Shown here in pieces: positions 41,102-52,077 of a stretch of 52,077 nucleotides of DNA; the first letter of the stretch is position 1; each line of letters starts with the position of its first letter. This DNA is from Hydnum rufescens UP504 (taxonomy: Eukaryota; Basidiomycota; Agaricomycetes; Cantharellales; Hydnaceae). Position numbers and translations under genes: made by a program. A model generated the notes under the pieces. The model did no database searches. It was not told where the DNA came from and saw only the letters and a list, made by a program, of their open reading frames with translations. The DNA lies in contig MU129022.1 of NCBI GenBank assembly GCA_014904985.1, positions 148,843 to 200,919 on the forward strand, written 5' to 3'.

Positions 41102-44100
41102 ATGCTATCCAGACGATTCTGGAAAACTCCAAGACCTGGAGACCCATCGCAATCACCCCCACCTAGTGATTCCATCCCTTCCGGATCCACCTCTACCTCC
41201 ACCGCGCCACGCGCCAGCCCTGATCTTCCAGCCGGATCTCAGCCAACGTACCCAGATTACCTCCATGATCACCCTGGCTCCGGGTGGGATTCTGCACTCG
41301 TTCTGGCTTCGATTCGAGTTCGAATTCCTACTCTACCGGGGGCACTAGTGGGCCCCGTGACTCAAGTCCTCGATGTCGCATCGGAAATAAGTGAGGTCGC
41401 TAAAACCATGCGCGACGGAAAAGAGGGATGCGTTCGACTTCTATTCCGTGTTACGATTTTTCTCGACTCTTTTGTGGATGAGCTAAAAGAGAGCAACGTT
41501 CCAATCCCTGATGGTTCGCCGACCGCCGTGAGGCTGTTTGCGTTAAAGAGGTGTGTTTCCCACCACAATCCTCCATTCTTTCTTTTAGGAACTCAAACAT
41601 ATCTTTTTTTTCTGTTAGCAAATTGAAGGCAATCAAAACCGATGCAAAGCGTTGGTCTGAATTGGGCCCGCTGGATAGGTATCTCAAGCGTGAGGAAATC
41701 AAGACGGGACTATTGATGCATGGAGAGAGTCTGATGGATTGCTTGAACATCCACCATGTGAGTGGCTGTTCGGCGTGCTCATTCTCGTGAAGCAAGAGCT
41801 TCCCTGATATTATCGTCAAGCTTGTGGCGTCTATGAGAGCATCTAATCTCGCAGACAGAATAGAAGCAATCATGTTCCCTGGTCCATCTGTATCTGTGTT
41901 AATAACTCGGAAAGAGGATCGTCAGGACCCATTGCCACTCCAGTCGGTGGCTTCGTCGTCAGCACCGCCGTCCGCAACGCCATCGTCAGCGGCGCCATCG
42001 TCAGCACCGCCATCGGTGACGTCGCAGTGCATTCAAGACTTTTTCCAGAGTCCAGCGGGTCAGGCGCTGTTCCAGAAGATTGAGGTGGCTGTGCAGACTC
42101 ATCTGGAAGAAGTGGGTTTACGGGCAACCCTGGCACCCCCTGGCTCAAGGTACCTGCCATTCTTGAGCCAAATACCTGATTGGGCTCATGAAAAATCAAA
42201 CAGATCTCCAGCAATGACTGTGCTGCAACCTGAGCATAACCATGATGTTTCAGGTCTCGACACCCAGATCTCCGAGCTTACGGCGAAAGTGGACAGCATC
42301 CTAGGGGATCTTGCTGTCCCCACCGAAACCCAAGAACGGTCTATGGGATGGAGAACTTACTGGTCACAGAGCGGGGATCCTGTCGATCAATTCCGCGAAA
42401 CGGTGTCCACCACACTGGGGCTTTTGAACGAGTTGCATAATACTGCCCAGGCCGAACTCGACGTGCCTACCCTGGTAGACAAAATGAGCCAATTATCATT
42501 GAATTTGTCCGACTTAGGTCTTTGGGATGAGGCCTTTGAGCTGCAGACTATCGTAGTTATTCTGCACCGGACGGGACAAGACGTGCCAGCCATCGCTGCT
42601 TCTCTCACCGAGCTTTCCAGAGCGCTTTTACGTCTTGGCCGCCACGATGAAGCCCTCCCCAGGGCCGAGGAAGCCATACGCCTCTACCTCTCGCTAGTAG
42701 CAGATCGACCAGAGATATTCCGCCCAGATCTTGCCTCTTCTTTCATCGCCCTGTCTGGTTGCCGTTCGGAATGTGGTCTCCATGAGGAAGCGCTCACCGC
42801 AATTGAACAGGCCGTAGACATTTACCGTTCACTAGCGAAAGAACAAGCTGATGTATTCCGTCCACACCTCGCTCGCAGCCTTGAGGATCTTGCTATAGAT
42901 CTTTTGGAATTTGGACACCGCAAGAAAGGACTCGAGGTGATTGAGGAGGCTGTCAGCATTTACCGCCTGCTGGCGGCGTATCGACCCGACATGTTCCGCC
43001 CATATCTCGCCCGCTCCCTTAACAATCTCTCTGCTCGCCTCTCTGAATCTGGCCGCCATCTGGAAGCACTTGGGCAAGTGAGGAAGCCTTGAACATTCAC
43101 CGTCGACTAGCTGCGGATCTACTTCATGTATTCCGTCCCCATCTGGCTCACTCCCTTGACACCCTCTCCACCAATCTTTCTCAATTTGGGCGCCATAAGG
43201 AAGCACTGGAGGCGAGTGAGGAGGCCGTGAGCCTTTATCGCCCACTGGCGGCAGATCGACCGAATGTATTTCGCGCCGATTTCGCTCACTCTCTTCACAA
43301 TCTCTCTGCCCGTCTCTCCGAATTTGGTCGCCGAAAGGAAGCCCTCCAGTATAGCGAGGAGGCCGTGAGTATTTATCGCCCCCTAGCGGTCGATCGCCCC
43401 GATGTATTTCGATCATCCCTTGCTCGCTCACTTGGGACCTCTCCGTTCGTCTTTCAGGCTTTGGCCGCCGCGAGGAGGCATTGAAGGTATCTGAGGAGGT
43501 TGTGGGTATTTATCGCTTGCTAGCAGCTGATCGGCCAGAAGCATTCCGCTCCGATCTTGCTCATTCATTAGGCAACTTTTCTATCTATCTCTCGGACCTT
43601 GGCCGACATCACAAAGCACTCAGGGCAAGTGAGGAGGCTGTGGAGATTTACCGGCCGTTGGCAAAGGGCCTACCTGATGTATTCCTCCCAGACCTAGCTC
43701 ACTGCCTTGGTAGCCTCGCAGCTAATCTTACGCAATTTGGCCGACGTGAGGAAGCTCTCAAGGCAAATGAAGAGGCTGCGAACATTTACCGCCCGCTAGC
43801 AGCGGATCGACCGGTATTCCGGTCAGATTTCGCTGACTCTCTTCACAGCCTCTCCATTTGCCTTTCAGGAATTGGGCGCCGCGAGGAGACCTTCAAGACA
43901 ACTGAGGAAGCCTTGGGTATTTATCGCGCACTAGCCACAGATCGACCGGATGTATTCCTTCCAGAACTTGCTCACTCTCTGGGCAACTTCTCTCTCTATC
44001 TTTCTGAATTTGGTCGCCATCGAGAGGCACTCGATGCATGTGAGGAGGCCGTGAAGATTTACCGTCCGTTGGCCGTGGATCTACCCAATGCATTCCAACC

Positions 44101-45035
44101 AGATCTTGCTCGCCAAATCAGCAATCTCTCCGGTCGCCTTACCGAATTTGGCCGCTATGTGGATGCACTCGAAGCGAGCGAGGAGGCGATAAGAATTTAC
44201 CGTTCATTGGCACCGGATCGGCCAGATGTGTTCCGTCCAGATCTCGCTCGTTGTCTAGGTAACCTCTCTGTCTCTCTTTCGAAATTTGGCCGTTTCCGGG
44301 AAGGAGCCAAGGCGAGCAAAGAGTCTGTGGGTCTTTATCGGCTACTGTCGGTAGATCGCCCGGATGTGTTTCGTCCAGATCTTGCCAATGCTCTTAGCAA
44401 TCTCTCTGTCTTCCTTTTGGAATTTGGCCGCCGTGAGGCAGCCCTCAAAGTGAGTGAGGAGACCGAGAGTATTTATCGCCCACTGGCGGCAGATCAACCA
44501 GATGTATTTCGTCCACACCTTGCCCGCTCTGTCGGCAACCTCTCCGTCCATCTCTCGAGATTTGGACGTCACAAGGAGGCACTTGAGAAGAATGAGGAAG
44601 CCGTGAACATGTACCGCTCACTGGCAGCGGATCGACCCGATGCATTCCGCTCAAAACCTTGCCAACTCTCTTAGCAATATCTCCCGTCGTCTTTCGGAAC
44701 TTGACCGCCATGAGGAAGCACTTGCAGCCATCGAAGAAGCCTTGAGCATTTACCGCCCGCTTGTGGCGGATCGACCCAGTGTCTTCAATTCCGACCTGGC
44801 GCGCTCACTCTCCAACCTCTTCCACATTCTTTCTAATCTTGGTCGTATGCCTGAGGCTCTTCCGGTAATTCAAGAAACGGCGGACTTGCTACGACCTCTC
44901 GGGGCAGAGCACCCTGCCGTCTTTGCTAAAACTTTCGCCTCAGCACTGTCCCGGCTTTCACATTGCTATTCAGGTATGGGACGGCATGAGGAAGCGCTGC
45001 GAGCCCAAACGGAAGTGGATGGTCTTAGCTTATAG
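41102..45035 (+). pseudogene. TPR-repeat gene, copy 2, three single-base frameshifts
   Basis: Exons 41102-41550, 41619-41757 and 41821-45035 with the same phases as copy 1. The N-terminus reads MLSRRFWKTPRPGDPS, then the same helical region and a linker with an Ala/Ser/Pro repeat (SSAPPSATPSSAAPSS). The TPR exon is open to about 43072, where one base is missing relative to copy 1 (GGGCAAGTG against GGGACAAGTG); a second base is missing near 43434, and one is extra near 44652. Between these points the sequence is coding in the expected frame. The C-terminus (NLGRMPEALPVIQET..EALRAQTEVDGL) is shared with copy 3 and ends at 45035. If the shifts are real the gene makes only a truncated protein; assembly error is possible for any one of them. 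Confidence 0.8.
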
Positions 45036-45797
45036 CCCTGTGCTGCGTGGCCCTCCTAAGAGTGGTTGCTGGCGGGATGTACGTTCTGGGGTATGATCCA
45101 TGACATATATATCGGCACTATGTTGTGGAACCCCCTCCCCGATATTTGAGACTGGGCCGGGTATGGTGGAGTGTTACTGGGGAAGAGAGGCAGATTGGCC
45201 CGTTTGTGACGTGGTGGCCCCTGCCTTTGTTGGATCTTTCGGGATTGATCGACCTATACCGTGTTTGAATGGGTGTTGTCTGGGCTTTGTTTCCGAGCCC
45301 CTGTGGCCTTGAATTCAGGTTTCTTTGGCCGTGCTCTGCTGTAGTTCCCGTTATAAATCTGGTTACATGTTTTGGTTCTGAAGGGTCTTTGTGGCGGTGG
45401 ACGGTGTCTAACCGATCCGACAATCACGTATGCAAGCTACAGGCGATCGGACAGCGCTGCATGGCTCAAGGATTCGGAGTCACGAAAAGGATCCTCCCGA
45501 TAAAGTGGTGCCTGTACACATCCTCTCCTATCGTTTAATTTCCTTTCGGCGCCCATCCCACGCGGCAATTACTGTAGAGGTTGCGTAGGCTAATTGTGAT
45601 TAGTCGATCTTTCGCTTCCTCTGCTGGGCACGGGAGGGCCAGGCGAATGAGAATTGCTTATATGTAGCCCGGGATTTCCCGATTTCCTATTAAGTTTCCC
45701 TCTAACAGCATGCAGGTTGTACAGTAAATTATTTAATTGTCCTCAGGTATTGGATAACTTGCCTCGCATTGCCTTCGAGCTCATTTTCTCAGCTTCC
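45036..45797. other. Intergenic flank of TPR copy 2
   Basis: Shares long blocks with the flank of copy 3 (GGGCTTTG..TCCGAG.CCCTGTGGCC, then ATAAATCTGGTTACATG, then TTTTGGTTCTGA). So the duplicated unit includes gene plus 3' flank. The last part before the ATG (from about 45660) is the shared promoter region of copies 3 and 4 (GGGATTTCCCGA.TTCCTATTAAG, then ATTGGATAACTTGCCTCGCAT). No gene supported. Confidence 0.55.
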
Positions 45798-48700
45798 ATG
45801 TTGTCCAGAAGATTCTGGAAAACTTTAAGACACAGGGACCCAACGCCGCTAGCGATTCCATTCCTTTTGGATCCACATCCACCGCACAACCCACCAGCCC
45901 AGATCTTCCAACCAGATCCCAGCCAACCTATCCAGACTTCCCCAACGATCACACCGGGTCCGAATGGAATTCTACGCTCGCTGTGGCTGCGGTCCGAGTC
46001 CATATTCCTGCCCTACCAGGGGCACTAGTAGGACCGGTAACTCAAGTCGTCGATATCTTGGCGGAGATAAGTGAGGCCATTAAAACCATGCGCGACGGAA
46101 AAAAGGGATGCGTGCACCTTATATCCCGAGTTATGAACTTTCTCCACCTCTTTGTGGAGGACTTGAAAGGGAGCAATGTTCCAGTCCCTGATGGTTCGCC
46201 GACCGCTGCGAGACTGTTTGCTTTAAAGAGGTCGGTTTCCCCCAATCTTTGTTCATTCTCTCTTTCCAGGCCGTCAGATTCATCTCTTTCTCTATCAGCA
46301 ACTTGAAGGCAATCAAAGCCGATGTAATGCGTTGGTCTGACCTGGGCCTGCTGGAGAGGTATATCAAGCGTGATGAAATCAACACTGGACTATCGAGGCA
46401 CGGAGAGAATTTGACGGATTGCTTGAGCATGCTCCATGTGAGTGTCTATTCAACGTTCTCATTCTTGTGAACCCAGAGTTTCCCTGATATTATCATCAAG
46501 CTGGTGGCGTCTGTGAGAATATCCAATCTCGCGGACAAAATAGAAACAGTAGTATTTCCTGGTGCATCTGTGTTAATAAGTCGGAAAGAGGAGGGAGAGG
46601 GCGCATTGCCATCCTCATCGGGGGCTGCCAGGGCTGCACCGTCAGCACGGCCGCCACCGGCCCTGCCGTCAGCACCACCGTCTGTGCACCATCATCAGCA
46701 CCGCCATCGCTGGCTTTGCAGAGCCTTCACAGCCTCTTCCAGCGTCCAGCGGGTCAGGCAATGTTCGAGCAGATTGGAGTGGCTGTGCAGGCTCGCCTGG
46801 AAGCAGTGGGATACCGGCGACCCCAACGCCCCCTGGCCCAAGGTACTTACTGTTCTAGAGCCCAGTACCTGATTACGCTCATGAAGAACCAAACAGATCT
46901 CTAGTGATGACTGTACTACAAACCGGGCATAACCGCCATGTTTCATATCTCGCTAACCAGATCTCACAGCTTAGGATGACAGTGGACAGTGTCGTATCAG
47001 ATCTTGCCGTCCCCACCGAAATCCGAGATCGATCTATAGGATGGAGAAGTGACTGGCCGCGGAGCGAGGATCTAGGCCCCAACTCCACGAAACGGTGTCC
47101 ACCACATTGGAGCTTTTGAACGAGTTGAATAATATTGCGCAGGCCGAACTCGACGTGGCTACCCTGGCAGACAAAATGAGTCGATTATCATTGGGTTTGT
47201 CTGACTTGGGTCTTTCGGATGAAGCCTTCGAGGTGCAGACTACCGCAGTTGGTCTGCACCGGGAGGGAGAAGACGTATCAGGCCTCGCTGCTTCTCTCAC
47301 TGAGCTTTCCAAGGCTCTTTTACTTCTTGGCCGCCGCGATGAGGCCCTCCCCAGGGCCGAGGAAGCCATACGCCTTTACCTCTCGCTAGTAGCAGATCGA
47401 CGGGACATATTCCGCCAGATCGTGCCTCTTCGTTCATTACCCTGTCTGCTTGCCGTTCGGAATGTGGTCTCCACAGGGGAGCCCTGGCAGCAACTGAACG
47501 GGCCGTGGACATTTACCGCTCACTGCAACCGAACAGCCAGATGCATTCCACCCACACCTCGCTCGCAGCCTTGAGAATCTTTCCATTGATCTTTCTCGAT
47601 TTGAGCGCAATGAGGAAGCGCTCAAGGCGATTGAGGAGGCTGTGGGCATCCACCAGCGGTTGGTGGCGCGTCGACCCAATATATTCCGCCCATATCTCGC
47701 TTCCTCTCTTAACGAGCTCTGCATTCACCTCTCTGAATCTGGCCGGCACATGGAAGCACTTCGGGCAGCTGAGGAAGCATTGGACATTCACCGTCTACTA
47801 GCAGCGGATTGGCCGAATGTATTCCATCCATATCTTGCTCGTTCTCTTGACTATTTCTCCAATCTTTCTCATTCTTACCGCCATGAGGAAGCACTCAAGG
47901 CGAGTGAGGAGGCCGCAATGATTCACCGGCGGCTGGCAGCATATCAACCCAATACGTTCCGTCCATATCTCGCATCCTCTCTTAGCCGGCTCTCCGTTCG
48001 CCTCTCGAAATCTGACCGCTATGTGGAAGCGCTTGTGGCAATGGAAGAAGCATTGAATATTTACCGCGCACTAGTAGGGGATCGACCGAATACGTTCAAT
48101 CCACTTCTTGCTCGCTCTCTTGACAACTTCTCCACTTATCTTTCTCAATTTGACCGCCATAAGGAAGCACTCAAGGCGATTGAGGAGGCTGTGAGGATTT
48201 ACCGGCGGCTGGCGGCTTATCGACCCGATGAATTCCGCCCATTTCTTGCCCACTCTCTTAACAATCTCTCCGTTGACCTCTCGAAATCTGGCCGCCATGT
48301 GGAAGCACTTGCGGCAAAGGAGGAAACATTGAACATTTACCACGCACTAGTAGTGGATCGACCGAATGAATTCGATTCACTTCTTGCTCGCTCTCTTAGC
48401 AACTTCTCCAGTGGTCTTTCTCAATTTGACCGCCACGAGGAAGCACTCAAGGTGATTGAGGAGGCCGTGAGGATTTACCGCCCTCTGGTAACAGATCGAC
48501 CAAATGAAATTTTTCCAGCCTTTGCCCACTCTCTCATCCAGCTCTCTACCTGTCTCTCAAAATTTGGCCGTCACAAGGAGGCACTTGAGAAGAATGAGGA
48601 GGCCACGAACATATACCGCTCACTGGCAGCCAGTCGATCCAATGCATTCCAGCCAAAACTTGCCGACTCTCTCAGGGATATCTCCCTTCGTCTTTCAGCA

Positions 48701-49036
48701 CTTGGTCGCTATGAAGAGGCGCTTGGAGCCATTAAAGAAGCTGTGAGCATTTACCGCCTGCTTATGGCGGATCGACCCAGATTTTTCAGTTCCGGCCTAG
48801 CGAGCTCACTCTCCAACCTCTTTGACATACTGTCTAATCTTGATCGTATGCCCGAGGCTCTTCCGGTAATTCAAGAGACAGTGAACTTGTTCCGTCCCCT
48901 CGCGGCAAGGCGCCCTGACCTCTTTACTAAGCCTTTTGTATCCGCACTGTCCAGACTTTCAGGTTGCTATTCAGACATGGGACAGCACAGAGAAGCATTG
49001 CAAGCCCAGATGGAAGTGGACGGCCTTGGCGTATAG
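45798..49036 (+). pseudogene. TPR-repeat gene, copy 3, many frameshifts
   Basis: Exons 45798-46230, 46299-46437 and 46501-49036 align with the other copies. Exon 1 has lost bases near 45850, so the start ATG frame reaches a stop, while the frame from RVHIPALPGALVGPVTQ onward is intact. In exon 3, single bases are missing relative to copy 4 near 46694, 46830, 47070, 47415 and 47527. From about 47600 to 49036 the frame is open for more than 460 codons of clean TPRs ending EALQAQMEVDGLGV. The donor of intron 1 is GTCGGT, weaker than GTGTGT in the others. The gene is dead as a full-length TPR protein, though the 3' half looks conserved. Confidence 0.8.
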
Positions 49037-49587
49037 AGCTGTACTGAGTAGTGTGGCCCCTCGTAAGAGTGGTTGACTGGCGGGATGTAGGAGGGGTCCA
49101 TATCATGCATCGATCTATTCGGTGTTTAAATGTGTTGTTTGGGCTTTGGTTCCGAGTCCCTGTGGCCTTGAATTCAGGTTTTTCTGGCCGTGCTCCGCTG
49201 TAGTTCCCTTTATAAATCTGGTTACATGTTTTGGTTCTGAGGGGTCTTCGTGGTGGTGGACAGTCTCTAACCGATCCGACAATCACGCATGTAAGCTACA
49301 GGACGATCCGACAGCACTGCATGGCTCAAGGCCTGCCGATAAAATGGTCCTCTCCTATCGTTTGATTTCCTTTCGTCGCCCACCCCATGAGGCAGTTAGA
49401 GGTTGCGTAGACTCAGTCGATCCTTCGCTTCCTCCAATGAGAATGGATTATATATAGCTCGGGATTTCCCGACTTCCTATTAAGTTTTCCTCTAACAGCG
49501 TGCAGGTTATACAGTAAATTATTTGATTGTGCTCATGTATTGGATAACTTGCCTCGCATCGCCTTCAAGCTCATTTTCTCAGCTTCC
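49037..49587. other. Intergenic flank of TPR copy 3
   Basis: A shorter version of the flank after copy 2 (it lacks about 150 bp near the stop codon), followed by the promoter region shared by copies 3 and 4. No gene supported. Confidence 0.55.
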
Positions 49588-52077
49588 ATGTCGTCCAGAG
49601 GATTCTGGAAAACTTTAAGACACAGGGACCCAACGCCATCACCCCAACCTAGCAATTCCATTCCTTCTCGATCCACGCCCACCGCCCAACCCATCAGCCC
49701 AGATCTGCCAGCCAGATCCCAGCCAACCTATCCAGACTCCCCAACGATCACACCAGGTCCGAATGGAATTCTGCGCTCGCTGTGGCTTCCATCCGAGTCC
49801 ATATTCCTGCCCTACCAGGGGCACTGGTAGGACCGGTAACTCAAGTCGTCGATGTCTTGATGGAGATAAGTGAGGCCATTAAAACCATGCGCGACGGGAA
49901 AGAGGGATGCATGCACCTTATATCGCGGGTCATGAACTTTCTCCAGCTCTTTGTGGAGGACTTGAGGGGGGAGCAATGTTCCAGTCCCTGATGGTTCGCC
50001 GACCGCTGTGAGACTGTTTGCTTTAAAGAGGTGTGTTTCTTCCAATCTTTGTTCGTTGTATCTTTTTAGGCCGTCAGATTCATCTGTTTTGTCTGTCAGC
50101 AACTTGAAGGCAATCAAAGCCGATGTAATGCGTTGGTCTGACCTGGGCCTGCTGGATAGGTATGTCAGACGTGATGAGGTCAACACTGGACTGTTGAGGC
50201 ACGGAGAGAATTTGACGGATTGCTTGAACATGCTGCATGTGAGTGTCTATTCAACGTTCACATTCTTGTGAAGGCAGAGTTTCCCTGATAGTGTCATGAA
50301 GCTGGTGGCGTCTGTGAGAATATCCAATCTCGCGGACAAAATAGAAACAATAGTGTTTCCTGGTGCATCTGTCTTACTAAGTCGGAAAGAGGATGGAGAG
50401 GGTCTATCGCCATCCTCACCTGGGGCTGCGCCGTCAGCACCGCCGCCACCGGCACCGCCGTCACCACCATCATCAGCACCACCATCGTTGACTTCGCAGA
50501 GCCTTCACAGTCTCTTCCAGCGTCCAGCTGGTCAGGCAATGTTCGAGCAGATTGGTGTGGCTGTGCAAGCTCGCCTGGAAGCAGTGGGATTACAGGCGAC
50601 TCCGACGCTCCCTGGCACAAGGTACTTACCGTTCTTGAGCCCACTACCTGGTTACGCTCATGGAGAACCGGACAGATCTCCAGCGGTGACTGTCCTGCAA
50701 ACTGGGCATAACCGCCGTGTTTCATACCTCGCCATGCAGATCTCTCAGCTTACGGTGAAAGTGGACACTGTCGTATCAGATCTTGCCGTCCCCACCGAAA
50801 TCCAACAGCGATCTATAGGATGGAGAAGGGACTGGCCACAGAACGAGGATCCGGTCCCCCAACTCCACGAAACGGTGTCCACCACATTGGAGCTTTTGAA
50901 CGAGTTGAATAATATTGCGCAAGCCGAACTCGACGTGGCTATCCTGGCAGACAAAATGAGTCGATTGTCATTGAATTTGTCTGACTTGGGTCTTTCGGAT
51001 GAGGCCTTTGAGGTGCAGAGTACCGCAGTTGGTCTGCACCGGGAGGGACAAGACGTATCAGGCCTGGCTGCTTCTCTCACCGAGCTTTCCAAGGCCCTTT
51101 TACTTCTTGGCCGCCACGATGAGGCCCTCCCCAGGGCCGAGGAAGCCATACGCCTTTACCTCTCGCTAGTAGCAGATCGACAGGATATTTTCCGCTCAGA
51201 TCGTGCCTGTTCGTTCATCACCCTGTCTGCTTGCCGTTCGGAATGTGATCTCGATAGGGAAGCCCTGACAGCCACTGAACGGGCTGTGGATATTTACCGC
51301 TCACTGGCAACCGAACAGCCAGATGTATTCCATCCACACCTTGCTCGCAGCCTTGAGAATCATTTTATTGATCTTTCTCAATTTGACCGCGATGAGGAAG
51401 CGCTCAAGGCGATTGAGGAGGCCGTGAGTATTTACAGACGGTTGGTGGCGCGTCGACCCAATATATTCCGCCCATATCTCGCGTCCTCTCTTAACGAACT
51501 CTCCGTTCACCTCTCGAAATCTGGCCGCCACTTGGAAGCACTTGGGGCAACTGAGGAAGCATTGAACATTCACCGTCCCCTAGCGGCGGGTCGACCGAAT
51601 GTATTCCATCCATATCTCGCTCGCTCTCTTGAGCACTTCTCCACTGATCTTTCTCAATTTGACCGCGATGAGGAAGCACTCAAGGCGATTGAAGAGGCCG
51701 TGGGCATTTACCGGCGGCTGGCGGCATATCGACCCAGTGTGTTCCGCCCATATCTCGCTTCCTGTCTTAACAAGCTCTCCGTTCGCCTCTCGGAATCTGA
51801 CCGCCATGTGGAAGCACTTGCGGCAACGGAGGAAGCATTGAACATTTATCGCCCACTAGTGGTGGATCGACCGAACACATTCGATTCATATCTTGCTCGC
51901 TCTCTTGACCACTTCTCCAGTGATCTTTCTCATTTTGACCGCGATGAGGAAGCACTCAAGGCGATAGAGGAGGCCGTGAGCATTTACCGGCGGCTGGTGG
52001 CGTATCGACCCAACAAGTATCGCCCATATCTCGCTTCCTGTCTTAACAAGCTCTCCGTTCGCCTCTCGGACTGTGGT
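49588..52077 (+). CDS. TPR-repeat gene, copy 4, partial, 5' exon disrupted
   Basis: Exons 49588-50029, 50100-50238 and 50302 to the window end, on the same plan. Exon 3 is open from 50302 to 52077 without a stop (592 codons), through the helical end (RISNLADKIETIVF), the Pro/Ala-rich linker (AAPSAPPPPAPPS), and about nine TPRs. Exon 1 carries one missing base near 49738 and one extra G near 49969; these cancel, but the segment between is read in another frame and meets a stop at about 49828 in the ATG frame. So the full N-terminal domain cannot be made from this sequence as it stands. The TPRs resemble copy 3 more than copies 1 and 2. The end lies outside the window. Confidence 0.75.

Noticed and set aside
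43060..44660. Frameshifts in TPR copy 2 explained as short introns.
   Set aside because: The alignment to copy 1 differs by single bases at each point and no splice sites bracket them.

Overview
The window looks like a repeat-rich stretch of a basidiomycete genome, most likely an Agaricomycete mushroom. The grounds are short introns (about 50-115 nt, GT..AG, CTAAC/CTAAT branch sites), a gene resembling the basidiomycete DUF6532 family, a degenerate HNH_2-like nuclease gene of a type common in agarics, Ty3/gypsy remnants, and a tandem family of tetratricopeptide (TPR) genes. Family names come from recognition by eye; no search was run.

1-12.6 kb is mostly decayed repeats: TIR elements and MITEs (one at 2631-3102 with an 8-bp target duplication), diverged tandem repeats, palindrome clusters (6.6-7.4 kb), and a solo LTR (8069-8772, 5-bp duplication TTATC) inside a minus-strand gene remnant. 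A minus-strand HNH_2-like pseudogene (9999-11904) and a doubled 120-bp foldback (12147-12421) follow.

12.62-17.82 kb (element A) and 21.91-27.33 kb (element B) are the most unusual part. They are two related elements of about 5.2-5.4 kb. Each has inverted ends starting near TGGTCAGTCA, with a hairpin inside each end, and B has an apparent 11-bp target duplication. Each centre is a 600-bp palindrome. From it, two arrays run outward in opposite directions. Each array is a series of exon-intron modules: the exon ends in one hairpin (stem CCACACACCCGC/GCGGGTGTGTGG), then comes a splice donor, then an intron of about 100 nt holding a second hairpin (stem GCAAAAAGAGCAGC/GCTGCTCTTTTTGC), a branch site and an acceptor. 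About 24 modules are visible. The stems vary by compensatory changes, and many loops match cUNCGg or GNRA tetraloops in the sense strand, which suggests selection on RNA. I know of no described family with this build.

Between A and B (17.82-21.9 kb) lie a broken Ty3/gypsy integrase and a broken coiled-coil ORF. Element B interrupts sequence that continues at 27.34 kb into short unknown ORFs, one of them split by a foldback MITE with an 8-bp duplication. An apparently intact eight-exon DUF6532-like gene lies at 31160-33117.

35.6-52.1 kb is a tandem array of four paralogous genes on the plus strand. Each has three exons encoding a helical N-terminal domain (possibly four-helix-bundle like), a Pro/Ser/Ala-rich linker and a long array of 42-residue TPRs. 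Only the first copy is fully open; the second has three single-base frameshifts, the third at least six, and the fourth two compensating shifts in exon 1 before running off the window.
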